From Notospermus geniculatus (lineage: Eukaryota > Nemertea > Pilidiophora > Heteronemertea > Lineidae), in the NCBI GenBank assembly GCA_002633025.1, contig NMRB01000121.1, positions 308,301 through 372,300 on the forward strand: a DNA stretch of 64,000 bases, given 5' to 3'. A model generated the notes under the pieces. It was given only the letters and a program-made list of their open reading frames with translations, had not been told where the DNA came from and searched no databases. The position numbers were made by a program, and so were the translations under genes. Shown one piece after another: positions 21,987 through 33,800 of this stretch (positions within the stretch are counted from its first letter, which is position 1; each line of letters opens with the position of its first letter).

Positions 21987-23199
21987 TGTTCAGCATTCAC
22001 TCACTGAATCAAATGTAGTTTTCGTCAAAGGAATGCTTCACCTGAATTTTTTAAATCTACCCCAGAAAAGACGTCAAATCAAAGCCATTTTCCTTAGAAA
22101 ATCGAACAAATATCCCTCAACAATAATTTTTGTCAATTATGTCTTTACAAGACGTGTCTTTCAATCTATTAATTTATCCCGAATTTTAGCACCTCCACAC
22201 GGCAGACACCTATCTGGCCTAGTGCGGAAACGACTGTCATATCCAGTGTGCTCACAGACTGGCAATGCTAATTTTGGCATATCTCTTTTCGTGAAAAAAG
22301 TTCGGTATTGACACGATGTGGATCAAGAGTTACATGTACATGGGTTGGAGTCCGTCACTACTTGAAAACGCAGTGGATTTTAATGGGGTACTTGAAACTA
22401 CATCAATAAAAATTTCATCAAATGACAGCTCAGTGTAATACGATGAAATGTTCATGTACACTCTTGTAGGAAAGTAAAAAGGACAGCAAGTTTTCCTAAA
22501 TATCGCAAAAAAAACATTGGAGCTACAGCAATGGTATCTGCACCCAATCTGTAGCAACATGTTGGCATAGAACCATGGTGTTTTGCCAAAAATCAATTTT
22601 AATTAATTAAAAGAAAAATAACATTTTGTAAAATGATTTTTTTCACAGTTTTTGAAAAATCGTCCGATTTCAAATTTTCTTTCTTCATTTATACATATTC
22701 AACTTGCCAGACTGACCAATATCTGCAACTTTTCCCTTTTAAAATCTCAAGAGAAAATGCCTCTTTTCGCATTTTGCCGCAAGATAAATCCCACTCATAC
22801 AGTCAAGCAGACAACACCTCTGGGACAGCCCCCCCCCCATCCCACTTGAATCATAAATCCATTAATCTAGCACTGGCACCTCTCAAGTGCGATAGTCGCG
22901 GTATCCCACACTTCGGATATTGGTGTGACGACGCACAAAAAAATCATGCCTCAAAAGCTATTCCATCGTTGTAATTCCACAGCGATCCAACCAGCACGCC
23001 GATAACTACCGCTCCATACACTATATTGTAAATATACCAAATTCATGAAATTTCTAAGTAGATAAAAGGTTTTTGAAGAGGCTGGGATGAACAATTGGAT
23101 TCAGTTTTTGCATCTAAACCTCAATGGAGTGCATTAATTTGCATAAATTGTGTGTTTCCCTCCTATGTCTGACGGAATAAGCGGCGACTTGACAATAGA
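21987..23199. other. flank of the diverged PAN-GON exon, no gene
   Basis: Diverged homologue of 2092-3110 with several indels; includes a C-run (22830-22838). No conserved open frame. Confidence 0.5.
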
Positions 23200-23842
23200 G
23201 GGTACACAGAGAAACATGTCGATCAATCTGCCAGCGTTTCCCAATATGGGGGCACACTCACTCGTTAGCGTAAAAGAGCCATTTTTCATTTTTTCACAAA
23301 ACGCCCCCTAGTGGCCATAGTGGGAATTGCAGCAAGCCCCAAATCGAACTTGGCCTAGATATTGGGGCCATATATACACATATGCAATATGAAAATCATC
23401 CGTCGAAAACTGAAGACGCTAGAGTGCAGACAAGGCAAAGCCCAAATATCGGGCTATTATTCATTATTTGACCTATTTTCCCATCAAAATTAGGTCAAAT
23501 CAAAAACGCGTTACATATATGATGTAACATGATTAGATGTACCTACGGTTCAAATTTGAGCACCTTACATGTAGCTCAAATCGTTAGCGTAGAATAGCCA
23601 TTTTTCATTTTTTCACAAAACGCCCCCTAGTGGCCACAGTAGGAATCGCAGCGCGCCCAAAATCGAACTTGGCCTAGATCTTGGGGCCATATATACACAT
23701 ATGCAATATGAAATCGATCCGTCGAAAACTGAAGACGCTAGAGTGCAGACAAGGCAAAATGTTACCCACTCACGCACGCACGACAGACCACCACTAGCAC
23801 AGCATAAGCCCTTTTGGCCTTCGGCCAAGCGGGCTAAAAACG
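23200..23842. repeat. CTCF-motif-bearing dispersed repeat, copy B
   Basis: Two internal direct modules 319 bp apart, each with TTTTTCACAAAACGCCCCCT then AGTGGCCA. CTCF-like cores CGCCCCCTAGTGGCCA are at 23302-23317 and 23621-23636. Ends GGCCTTCGGCC...GGGCTAAAAACG, like the hairpin + TAAAAA end of the other copies. The 5' limit is approximate. Confidence 0.65.
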
Positions 23843-24215
23843 TGCCCATGACCATTTTGCTCTCGGCAAGATATCTCGGAAAACTTTATCGATGTCCGAA
23901 TTTTCAATTTTTTGACGAAACTAAAACGGATTTGTATCACATCGCACTGTGCAATCAGCAAATTGTCTAAGATTAATGGCATAAAACATACGTCATGTAC
24001 GTGTATTATAATATTATTATTATATATAATTATAATATTCCTACCGTCGTGAATGAAGGAGTGACTGAATTTGGGCTTTTATTGCTATTTCGGACGCTTT
24101 TACTATTTTGTGGTTGTTAATGCAGTTTAATCAAATAACGCTATCACTTAATGTCCCGAAAATCGGAAGTGTTAATGAAAGGCAAACACCAACAAACCAA
24201 TATGGATTTACCTTC
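23843..24215. other. A/T-rich non-coding stretch
   Basis: Contains an AT-only tract (about 24005-24040, TATTATTATTATATATAAT). No gene seen. Confidence 0.5.
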
Positions 24216-25066
24216 GCACAAATTTATTCAAAGGCCGGCCAACTATATTCGTTTCACTCGGCATCTGGATGTGCATTGGAACCTCAGTTTAAAGGATTCC
24301 ATAACCTTTTCTCGATCAAGGGGGCAGGAATTGTTTCCTTTCTGTTACATGTACATTTGTAGTTCTTACCTATCTTTTATGAGTTTCCGACGAAGATATC
24401 AAATCACTGTGTTCAGAATGCAGTATTTTTCATACGAATGACCCTAGTAGGCCAAAACCTGTTTGGAGACTCGTCATGGGCATTTGAGTGTCGGCGTACG
24501 TGCCGAAGAGTTCACAATTAACTGAAAGCACGAATGTTAGAACTTTCGATTGGGACCCTGAGGTTATTAATATTTCATGGTAACAAGTACACGTACACAT
24601 CATGATGATAATAATCGTTCAATATATGCTGTACATATACGGTATTGCTATTGGTAAGACAATGGATAAAAGATAACTTGACATCGAGAAAACAAACTAA
24701 AAAGCGGACTTCAACAGCGTACAATACATATAGATAAGAGCCTTGACGTCAGCAGCGTGACTGCGTTGTTGGTGTCGGTGTCTATACTCTCCGATTCCCG
24801 CAAAGAAACCTAATACCCCAAAAGCTCAGGTTATAGATACTCCGTTGGACATCGGATTCAAGGCCGATGAAATCAGCAAGACAGTATTTTTGTTGCACTT
24901 GGGAGTCATCCATATTACAATTAATACATGTAGGTGTGATTTTTTTTTCTTTGATTATTACACCATTATCTGCAGGAACAGGCCTCCGACTGGCGAGCAA
25001 AATCCACAGTAGCCATCACATGATGCACTCACACGCTGCCTGTTGTCGCTTATGGTGGGTCCGCTC
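24216..25066. repeat. first unit of a 943-bp tandem duplication
   Basis: GCACAAATTTATTCAAAGGC opens both units (24216 and 25159); the sequence is nearly identical through the shared 3' UTR and GON exon 4. The first unit ends at GGGTCCGCTC, where it is cut by the dispersed repeat fragment at 25067-25150 that also occurs at 119-190. Confidence 0.9.
24958..25066 (-). pseudogene. duplicated 3' part of PAN-GON exon 4
   Basis: Reads (minus) ...SGPTISDNRQRVSASC, DGYCGFCSPVGG, LFLQIMV, stop: the Cys-rich end of the GON domain, with a few substitutions from the intact exon at 25893-26036. The 5' part of the exon and its acceptor are missing because of the repeat at 25067. It sits downstream of the intact last exon, so it is an orphan duplicate. 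Confidence 0.85.
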
Positions 25067-25158
25067 AAAGAATCGTTTGAGAATTATCTGCGAACCCGAC
25101 AACTTTCAGATTCGGGGCGATTCGGGACATTCGTAGCGTCAGTGAAAGCCAGGCATTA

Positions 25159-26005
25159 GCACAAATTTATTCAAAGGCCGGCCAACTATAGTCGTTTCAC
25201 TCGGCATCTGGATTTGCATTGGAACCTCAGTTTAAAGGATTCCATTACCCTTTTCTCGATCAAGGGGGGCAGAAATTGTTTCCTTTCTGTTACATGTAGT
25301 TCTTACCTATCTTTTATGAGTTTCCGACGAAGATATCAAATCACTGTGTTCAGAATGCAGTATTTTTCATATGAATGACCCTAGTAGGCCAAAACCTGTT
25401 TGGAGACTCGTCATGGGCATTTGAGTGTCGGCGTACGTGCCAAAGAGTTCACAATTAACTGAAAGCACGAATGTTAGAACTTTCGATTGGGACCCTGAGG
25501 TTATTAATATTTCATGGTAACAAGTACACGTACACATCATGATGATAATAATCGTTCAATATACGCTGTACATATACGGTATTGCTATTGGTAAGACAAT
25601 GGATAAAAGATAACTTGACATCGAGAAAACAAACTAAAAAGCGGACTTCAACAGCGTACAATACATGTAGATAAGAGCCTTGACGTCAGCAGCGTGACTG
25701 CGTTGTTGGTGTTGGTGTCGGTGTCTATACTCTCCGATTCCCGCAAAGAAACCTTACCCCAAAAGCTCAGGTTATAGATACTCCGTTGGACATCGGATTC
25801 AAGGCCGATGAAATCAACAAGACAGTATTTTTGTTGCACTTGGGAGTCATCCATATTACAATTAAATAGGTGTGATTTTTTTTCTTTGATTATTACACCA
25901 TTATCTGCAGGAACAGGCCTCCGAATGGCGAGCAAAATCCACAGTAGCCATCACATGATGCACTCACACGCTGCCTATTGTCAGTTATGCTGGGTCCGCT
26001 CTTTT
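25159..26005. repeat. second unit of the 943-bp tandem duplication (with intact GON exon 4)
   Basis: Same content as 24216-25066, but continuous with the PAN-GON gene. It holds the 3' UTR and the last coding exon. Confidence 0.9.
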
Positions 26006-27733
26006 TAGGTTGCAATCCACTAGCTGACCACGTTATCTGGAATGAAATGATGTTTACGAGTAGACAATACGATTACATTTGAAAGCTCCAACAGCCATGG
26101 AACTTCCTTAGCGCGCACACACTGTTAAACACCAGCGTCCGCAATAAATGGTGGCATTCTTTTTCATAGAACACAACAGAACTGTCACAAGCTTACCCCA
26201 TCCTTGACCTTAAATTTAGTCCCTCTCAAGTCGATTTGAAAATATCCTTTAAGTCCACCGGTGCAACCTCCTCCGCTGCCGAACGCATACTTCTTGGACC
26301 CGACCCCACCGAATAGTGACGCAAATGTAAAGTCACTGGCAAATACGGCCAAATCCTGTAAAATAGCGGATTTGTTGCAAGTATAGTGGTAAGCCTAACC
26401 GTTGAAACATCCAATATGTTACCTGACGAAACAGAACACCACTACTGACAATGTAGGCCGTCAGTAATCTTTATTGTGAGAGGGTACGGCCTATATGCAC
26501 TGCTCCACCTTTTCCGGTTTACCAGTTAGTTGCCACAGTATGTATTTTTGTTGTTTTCCTTATAGCTTTACCCCCCTTTATACATGTACTTGTGGTGTCG
26601 AGAGATACGATTGAACGACATCTGGTATCAAATCCAGAGGACAACCTACCTTCGTGTTGAGTCGGATCTTTGTGAACACGGTCCCACCTCGGCCCGACCA
26701 AGAACTACCGCCAGGTACGAAGTTCTTATTCAGGGACGCTGCTGCTGATGCTGGAGGGAGGTTGATAAACTCCTTGTATCCATTTGGAATGGATGCATCA
26801 TTTTTACAGTAGAGTTCGACTGGTATCGTTTTGGGTGTCCCGGGGTACAGCATGTAGTTTCCGTCTGGCAGTGTTGTCATGCTCTTTTCGAGTTTGTATT
26901 CCGCACAGCACCGCGGCTTACCTGCAAGTGCGAAGTCAGTCAGCAGCACTTGTTCAAATTTATTGTCTGTGAACCAACGCACTGACGGCACAGATACAAA
27001 TTCATGATTGCCAGATTGGAAATCATCCTTTCTGTGAGTCGTGTCTTCGACTGTTCGACAGAAATCTGAGACTCGCAAAGATGAAGTTAGAAGAACACAT
27101 TGGACCGTATTCAAAAAGGGTGATCATCCCGCGATTAAGACTTAGACGTGTGTGACTTCACTAAATGCACACACTTCCACCATGCATTTGACGAAGTTAC
27201 ATCTCTGTACTGGCTCTGAGATTGACTTTGAACATCTCACAGTATTTTATCGATGAATCACGTTTATGAAGTAAGTATTTCTTCTTTTGATTTAAGGAAA
27301 AGAGACGAAGCTCTCTATGGACGAAATGAAAGCCACTTAGACGCTGAACGGGGATCATCTGAGAGACTTCAAGCCAACCTGACTTACCATCATTCCTGGA
27401 TCTTGTTGAATAGTATAGGTTTCCATCCCTCTTCGCAATGGATGATGCATTTGAGACGCAGGGGTCGAATTCTTCGGCAGATAACTGACACCTCCCGACG
27501 TTTTCCTGGTAGTTGAATGATTTGCAAGTGGCGCGTCCAATGCACGCATAGCCACAGTCCAAGTCCGTCATGTCCGGTTTCATGAAATCGTCAAGGTAGG
27601 GTCCCGCAAAATATGAATTCGTAAATTGACGGTAGAAATACTCTGCTCGGGCCTTGACCGCGGCAGGAAAGCACAGAATGGATAAAATAAAATAAAACGA
27701 ACAAAATAGTCTTCGAATCATTTTTGTATACAT
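25893..27733 (-). CDS. secreted PAN/apple + GON domain protein, complete
   Basis: Four coding exons in phase: 27388-27733, 26650-26921, 26197-26355, 25893-26036 (921 nt, 306 aa). Residues 1-28 are a signal peptide. Residues about 30-113 are a PAN/apple module with conserved cysteines (DCGYACIGRATCKSFNYQ, GRCQLSAEEFDPC). Residues about 117-306 are a GON domain: CCAEYKLEK, DGNYMLYPG, VELYC, TKIRLN, FASDFTFAS, GYFQIDLRGTKFKV, ITWSASG, ending SCDGYCGFCSPFGGLFLQIMV with hallmark cysteines. Exon 4 is too short to show as a long open frame; it was found from its acceptor TTCCAG|ATAACG and the GON C-terminal signature. GON domains come from GON-1/ADAMTS proteases; here no protease, disintegrin or thrombospondin part is present. 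Role unknown; an extracellular or ECM-binding function is inferred. Confidence 0.85.
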
Positions 27734-29170
27734 TGTTCAGCATTCACTCACTGAATCAAATTTAGTTTTCGTCAAAGGAATGCTTCACCTGGATTTTTTT
27801 ATGTATCCCGGAAAAGACGTCAAATCAAAGTCATTTTCTTACAAAATCGAACAAATATCCCTCTACAACAATTTTTGTCAATTATGACTTTAAAAAGACG
27901 TGTTTTAATCGATTAAATTATCCCGAATTTTAGCACCTCCAGACGACAGACACATCTGACCTTGTGCGGAAACGACTGTCATATCCAGTGTGCTCACGGA
28001 CTGACACTGCATATTGGCATACCGTTATCTCTTTTCGTGGACAAAAAGTTCGGTATTGACACGATGTGGATCTCAGAATGACATGGGCTGCAGTCCTTGA
28101 AAACGCTTGTCGCTACTTGAAAACGCAGTAAATTTTTAATGGGGTAATTTCATCAAATGAAAGCTCAGTGTAATACGAAATAATGCAGGCCTACATGTAC
28201 AGGCTAGTTAGGGCCAGCTTTAAAGTGAGGGGAAGCAAACGTGTAGTCGTCAGCAATCACTCTTCGAGCCCGTCACAACAAAACATCCGTTGATGTCCGC
28301 TCGATCAATCTATCACAGAGCCTGGGCTCAGTCCTTGGGAGAGACTGCCACATTACTAATGACGTGGCGCCCATGAACTTGAATGACACTCAAACAATGC
28401 CAAAACCCCTGTCTAGTGCGATGTCACTACTCGGGAGAGGAGTTCACATGTACGTGAACATTCCAGATCACCCCAACGTACATGTAGGCCCACTTGAATG
28501 GTAAATCCATTATTCTAGCACTGACTTGACACCTCTCAAGTGCGATGTCATTCGCGGTACGTACCCCACACTTCGGGGACTGATTAGTAACGACACACTT
28601 ACACCTTACACAACATGCCTCAAAAGCCATTCCATCGTTGTAATTCCACAGCCTGATCTTACCAGCACGCCGACAAGTACCGGTACACACACTAGAACAT
28701 TCCAAATTCATGAAATTTCTAAGTACATGTAGATAAAAGCTTTTTGAAGAGGTTGGGATGAACAAGTGGATTCTGAAGCCAGTGGAGTCCACTGGTTTCA
28801 GGACATTCGCCGGGTTCGCTTGCAGCCGCGGAAATACCACAACATGTAATTAATGATAAGAAGAATTCACATATGTATACTTGATATGGCGGTTATTTAT
28901 TGTCATCACATACAGTAACATGATGTCATTATGTGGCACAAAAGTTCGTCACTTGCGAAACACGCCTAAACAATTCAGAGAATCGGTTTCTTTATGCACG
29001 TCGTCCCACAGATTGGCCTCAGGTCCGCGTTGTTGTTGTGTCATGTATCTTTCTGGATAGAACTATTCGCCCACAGGTGAGTTGTGATGAGGCTAGGTAC
29101 ATGTAATATATCATTTAATCGAAATTCCCAACGTATTCTTACCAATAGAGGTGTAAAATATGCTGCATCA
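27734..29170. promoter_or_regulatory. 5' flank of the PAN-GON gene, second copy
   Basis: By eye the same base by base as 2092-3528. No coding exon is supported. Confidence 0.45.
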
Positions 29171-29471
29171 CAGGGCCGTAGCTAGGTTTTTTTCGCTAGG
29201 GGGGCATTTTAAGCAAACGAGTTGCCCGGACATAGGCTTGGCCTTCGAGCGCCACAGGGGCCTGTTTTGCGGGGGGTCTGGGGGGCCTCCCGCAGAAAAA
29301 TTTTGAAACTTAGAAGCTCTGAGATGCGATTTGAGGTCAATTTCCTTCACTCTGAGACACGAACAATTCTGATCTTTTATCCCATTTGATTTTGCTGAAA
29401 AAATTTTTTTTTTGAACAATTGGCCTGGGGGGGCATTTGCCCCCCCTGTCCCTATGCTAGCTACGGGCCTG
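29171..29471. mobile_element. MITE with CAG...CTG ends, same insertion as 3529-3829
   Basis: Same element and same CATCA target duplication as at 3529-3829, in the repeated block. Confidence 0.75.
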
Positions 29472-30752
29472 CATCAGAATGCCTCCCGTATGCATGAGCA
29501 CGCTTTATTTTTCGCCGGGCGGACACCCATTCAATCCAAATACCCCACATCCTCTTCCAACCAATACAGGTGCTAAGGCGGTGACAGTCCGGTGCGTACA
29601 CAACGCGTCAGGAAAGCGTTCAACCAATCAGGGTGGCGGTAACACAGACCGAAACACCTACCGAAGAATCTGATTGGCGGAACTACTGCACGACGCGTCG
29701 CGTACGCGCCAGTTTCTCACCGGCTTTACAACTGCATGAAAATGCCTCCCGGCCCGTATGCATGCAAGCGCCCGCTTTATTGTTTGGCGGACCTTGGAGG
29801 AATTACACTTGACAACGTATGATTCCTCTCCAAGGGCGGACACTCAAAATCCATTGTGTTTCACAGGTCGGCGCTAGGCGGCGTTATGGACGCACCAACC
29901 TGTGTCCGCACGAGCCGCATCACGCCGAATTTGGCGAGGTAGGAGCGCTACCTGTCGTGACAATGACTCAAAATCGTACAAAAATGTCTATCAGTGCCTC
30001 TCATTCGCTTATTATATCTATCTTTGGTTGGGATGCATTGGCCTTGGAGGAATTATATAATCAGTATAATTCCTCCTTGGAGGAATTCAGTATAATTCCT
30101 CCAAGATTCCTCCAAGCATTGGCGAACGGGATGCAATGATACAGCTGTACAGTATTTTGACTAGAAAGCACTATATGATAAATATGACTGCTGATATATT
30201 GATGTATTAGTGGCACTAATACTGTTGGATATACATGCACATCACTGCGTAAATGGATTTTAGCATAATTTCGGATACTTTAACGAAATTTTCAATGGGG
30301 ATAAAAACACATTCTGCAAGAGCAGAAAAAACATGGCCCCGTAATACTATAGGCCTAGTATTGGGGACATGAGTGACTAACGCCGAGGATTCAAACCCAC
30401 ATCATGACATGGTAGCAATCTGCAAAAATATCTGACTAGCACCCGTTGACATATCATCGAACCATGGGACAATCTTACCGCTCCCAAGCGTGTATGGTTG
30501 ATAATATAATTGTCTTTTTTTAAACAATCGTATGTTGACTGCGAACACAAACTTCCACAAATCCTTCATTTATCTCCATCGCAAATACGTAACTCTATAC
30601 TGTACGTTGAAGCTTGTGGGTGAAAAGAAGAGGGAGCTGTATTCGAGATGACAGTGGTGACGTACGGTACATTTATTACGAGACGTGGAATGGTAAACTA
30701 TGGAGACAGAAGCTTGTAAATGAAATAAACATCGGGAAAACAGAAAATTCAC
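29472..30752. other. non-coding link between PAN-GON and SCYL2
   Basis: 29477-29908 repeats 3835-4266. 29909-30520 is unique and gene-free. 30521-30752 matches 4448-4682, the SCYL2 3' flank. It therefore bridges PAN-GON to the 3' side of SCYL2. Confidence 0.6.
30043..30116. repeat. cluster of CTTGGAGGAATT micro-palindromes
   Basis: Two to three overlapping units: CTTGGAGGAATTATATAATC, AGTATAATTCCTCCTTGGAG, GAATTCAGTATAATTCCTCC, AAGATTCCTCCAAG. Same motif as 6584-6619 and 4151-4192, at a different locus. Confidence 0.7.
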
Positions 30753-30753
30753 N
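30753..30753. other. single-N contig junction (hides about 1.6 kb)
   Basis: Left of the N is the equivalent of 4682; right of it is the equivalent of 6269. By comparison with copy 1 about 1.6 kb is missing, including the last SCYL2 exon. Confidence 0.9.
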
Positions 30754-30826
30754 CCCATACAATTCAGACCTTTCCATGGACTGGTACGCAAGGATTAACT
30801 TGCATTTTTATCATGTGTTTGCTTAC

Positions 30827-33800
30827 CTTAGCAGGCTGAGCAGGTGTCTTGTTCTCCACGGCAGGTTTCGCTGGCGAGTTCTCACCAGGTTTTTTTGTCT
30901 TGTTTGTGTTGTTGGCTCCTAACATCCCAGAAATGCCAAAACCGCTCATTAACTTCTCCATCTGAAATGTGGTCAAGATGAAAATGCAACGTCAGCAGAT
31001 TTCTCAACTGCAACACTGCATTGATACAACAGTGTGTATTCCTCTGGCAAAGCATGACATACCAGTACCTTGGAGGAATTTACTGACAGTATAATTCCTC
31101 CAAGCCAGTACTAACTGAAATCTTTACATACATGTATCATTACCGGCGTCATAACCCTGTTGGTGCATGGGGTCCTTTTATACTTGCCCTGGCATAGACA
31201 CTCAGGTACAAGGGACCACAGCTTTTAGTCCCTTCCGATGGACCCTCAATTAATATTTCACAATTTGTTTTTGTATATGCCTTCACCCAAAGTCGAACTC
31301 GCGCCCACCCATGCCATTCCATTTCTTTATTATTAAGTATTTGCATTGTGAGTATTACCATTGTATCATTCTTGTTTGTGGAACCGTTGGTGTTGGCAAC
31401 ATCAGGAACAGGGTCAGGACCAAATTGTATTGTTCTGAAAAGTGAAAGACAAGAAGGTAATGATGTGCCCACATCACCAGAACACTTGGGTGGTTAGGAG
31501 TTGGCTTTCTTTCAAGATTCATCAGATAGATACCACGTATTTGCCATGCAACAAGGAAGCTAAAGGACAATTCTATGTCAATTCTTTGAATCCCATGATC
31601 ACTTTACCATTTCACAGAATCACTTCCTTATTTTCAGATATCGCAAATGTTTCATTTTTGTTAGGATGCCAAACCAACATTTTTCCAATCATTATTGATT
31701 AGGGGGATTCCATCTACCAGCAATGTCCTCCATGTACAGTGGCATGAAGATCCATAACAAAGGTACCGGTCGGAAGACATGGTAGATAGATGCAAACAAC
31801 ACATATCAGCACAGGTATAAGCAAATGCACACTGAATCAAAGTCCAGTGATGTAAATGTGAAAGGAAGGACTTTTAAGCAGTTCCTGGCAAGTAAGACAC
31901 ATTCACGTGCTAACACACTTGTAAAATAGGTACTACAGATAAAGAAAGTGAAATATGCTAATTCAACTATGCAACTATTTCTAGCTTTAGAACTAGTGCT
32001 TTAAAATACCTAAAAGTGGTAAAGAAGGAGAACACTAGGCTGGTGTTGATTAATGTCTAAGAGTCAGCGGTTAATTCATGAAGAAAATTAGAAAATGGTT
32101 ACGATCATCTTCAGCAGGAGCTACCGAACTTTCTACTTTTTTTTACCTAATCAGTAATACTGTAACTACATGTATTACTACAGGCCCAATGTAGTTAAAT
32201 GATAAATATGAACTACATTTAATATTAAAAGTGGGTGCAAGCAAAACAACAAATACGTTGCGAGTTACAGGAAAACGTGGGACAGAGTGCAATTTGTACA
32301 GCTAGCACAGACAAATAAAAAACTCACTCATCTCCAAAACCTAGATCAGGAAGGCTACAAAAGGACAGACAATTCATAGTAAATAATGATGTGAGAGATA
32401 TGTATAATATAAGGGAGCACTCCTGTTCATTGCCAGTCTTCCTACTTCCTACAGGGGAACCTTTCCATTTTTACTCACCTTGTCAATTTGTTTGGAGCAG
32501 TTTATTTTCAGCCATTTTTAATGGCTAAAGTAGCTCAAATACACGACTACATTTGATGCGACGTCTGCTCAAAAATGCGCAATCAGAAGGAAATGCAACA
32601 TCATGAGTTGAGAGGAAAAATTTGGCTAGCGAGAAAGGACATGCGGAAATGAAGCGGCCAACATATGATGGAATGCATGGGAAATCGTTCTGAAATTCGT
32701 TCAGAATCAGAAGTGAGAAAGCCATGAGCCAACTTCAATATTTACACTTCAGTGAAGAGCACATAAGGAACACACTCTGTGTGAGCTACTGCGAAACTAA
32801 TGTATTAGGCGAACAGGATTTTGCAGTAGCTCACGCAGAGTGTGTCCCTATGATGCCTACGAATTTCACAACAACAGACATGCGAGACAGAGTTTTGATT
32901 CTAACATGCTTCGGTATTCACTAAGATTCATGTACTAACAGTAAGTGTTCAGGGGAGCCCTGGGGCAGTATTGGATATTTCTCTGTAAAATGGGAAATGT
33001 TGTGTAATTTCACAAAGTGAAACTGAAAAGACTGGTCAAGACAAGGAGAAAACACCACAATTTACACGTCAAATATGGTCAAAACTGCAAATGTTCCCTC
33101 TCCAGTTCGTCGACAGTACAAATGGTAAAGCAAGACATTTATCAAGCAGGACAGGTATGTAAAGTTGAAGAAACCTTTGAACCTGATCAAAACTGGGTAT
33201 TTTTCTTGGCTCCAAAAGGAACATTTGAAAAAGTTTGCCCAAAAGTAAACCAGCAACTTTAGAGTAAATGGGACACAAATATAGGGGATTTACAAAAGAT
33301 AAAACACAATACTACACCTCCATGGGCTAAACAACGAAAGGAAAATAATCGAGTGTTTTACTGATTGAATGCATCACACGGAAATGAAGGGACCATTGAA
33401 GATTGATTTTCAAAACCACCCGTCGTGAGATTCAAAATAAAAAAGAACACGGGCGATTGTCATGCAACACAACTGAGCACATCTTCTACAGTTATCTGAC
33501 CAGTTGCACTCCAATGGTGAAAGGCATTAGAAGTATGTATGGTGAAAGGCACTTGAAGTAGAGAATAGTTTTATCATGTACATGCAGGTATGCTGTAATG
33601 CACATAGCTATCACTTCAAAATCAATCATGCGCCCACTCGTCACTAGCCGAGTGATTGCCTTCTACCAGTGGAGAGCTGAGTCACTGACAGGACATTCAA
33701 CTGACCGGAGTAGAATCATGCCAATCTACTTTCAGAGTGAATATGCAGATTAATATGTATTACAGCCAATCAGGCCACATGACAAACTTACCCCTGGTCT

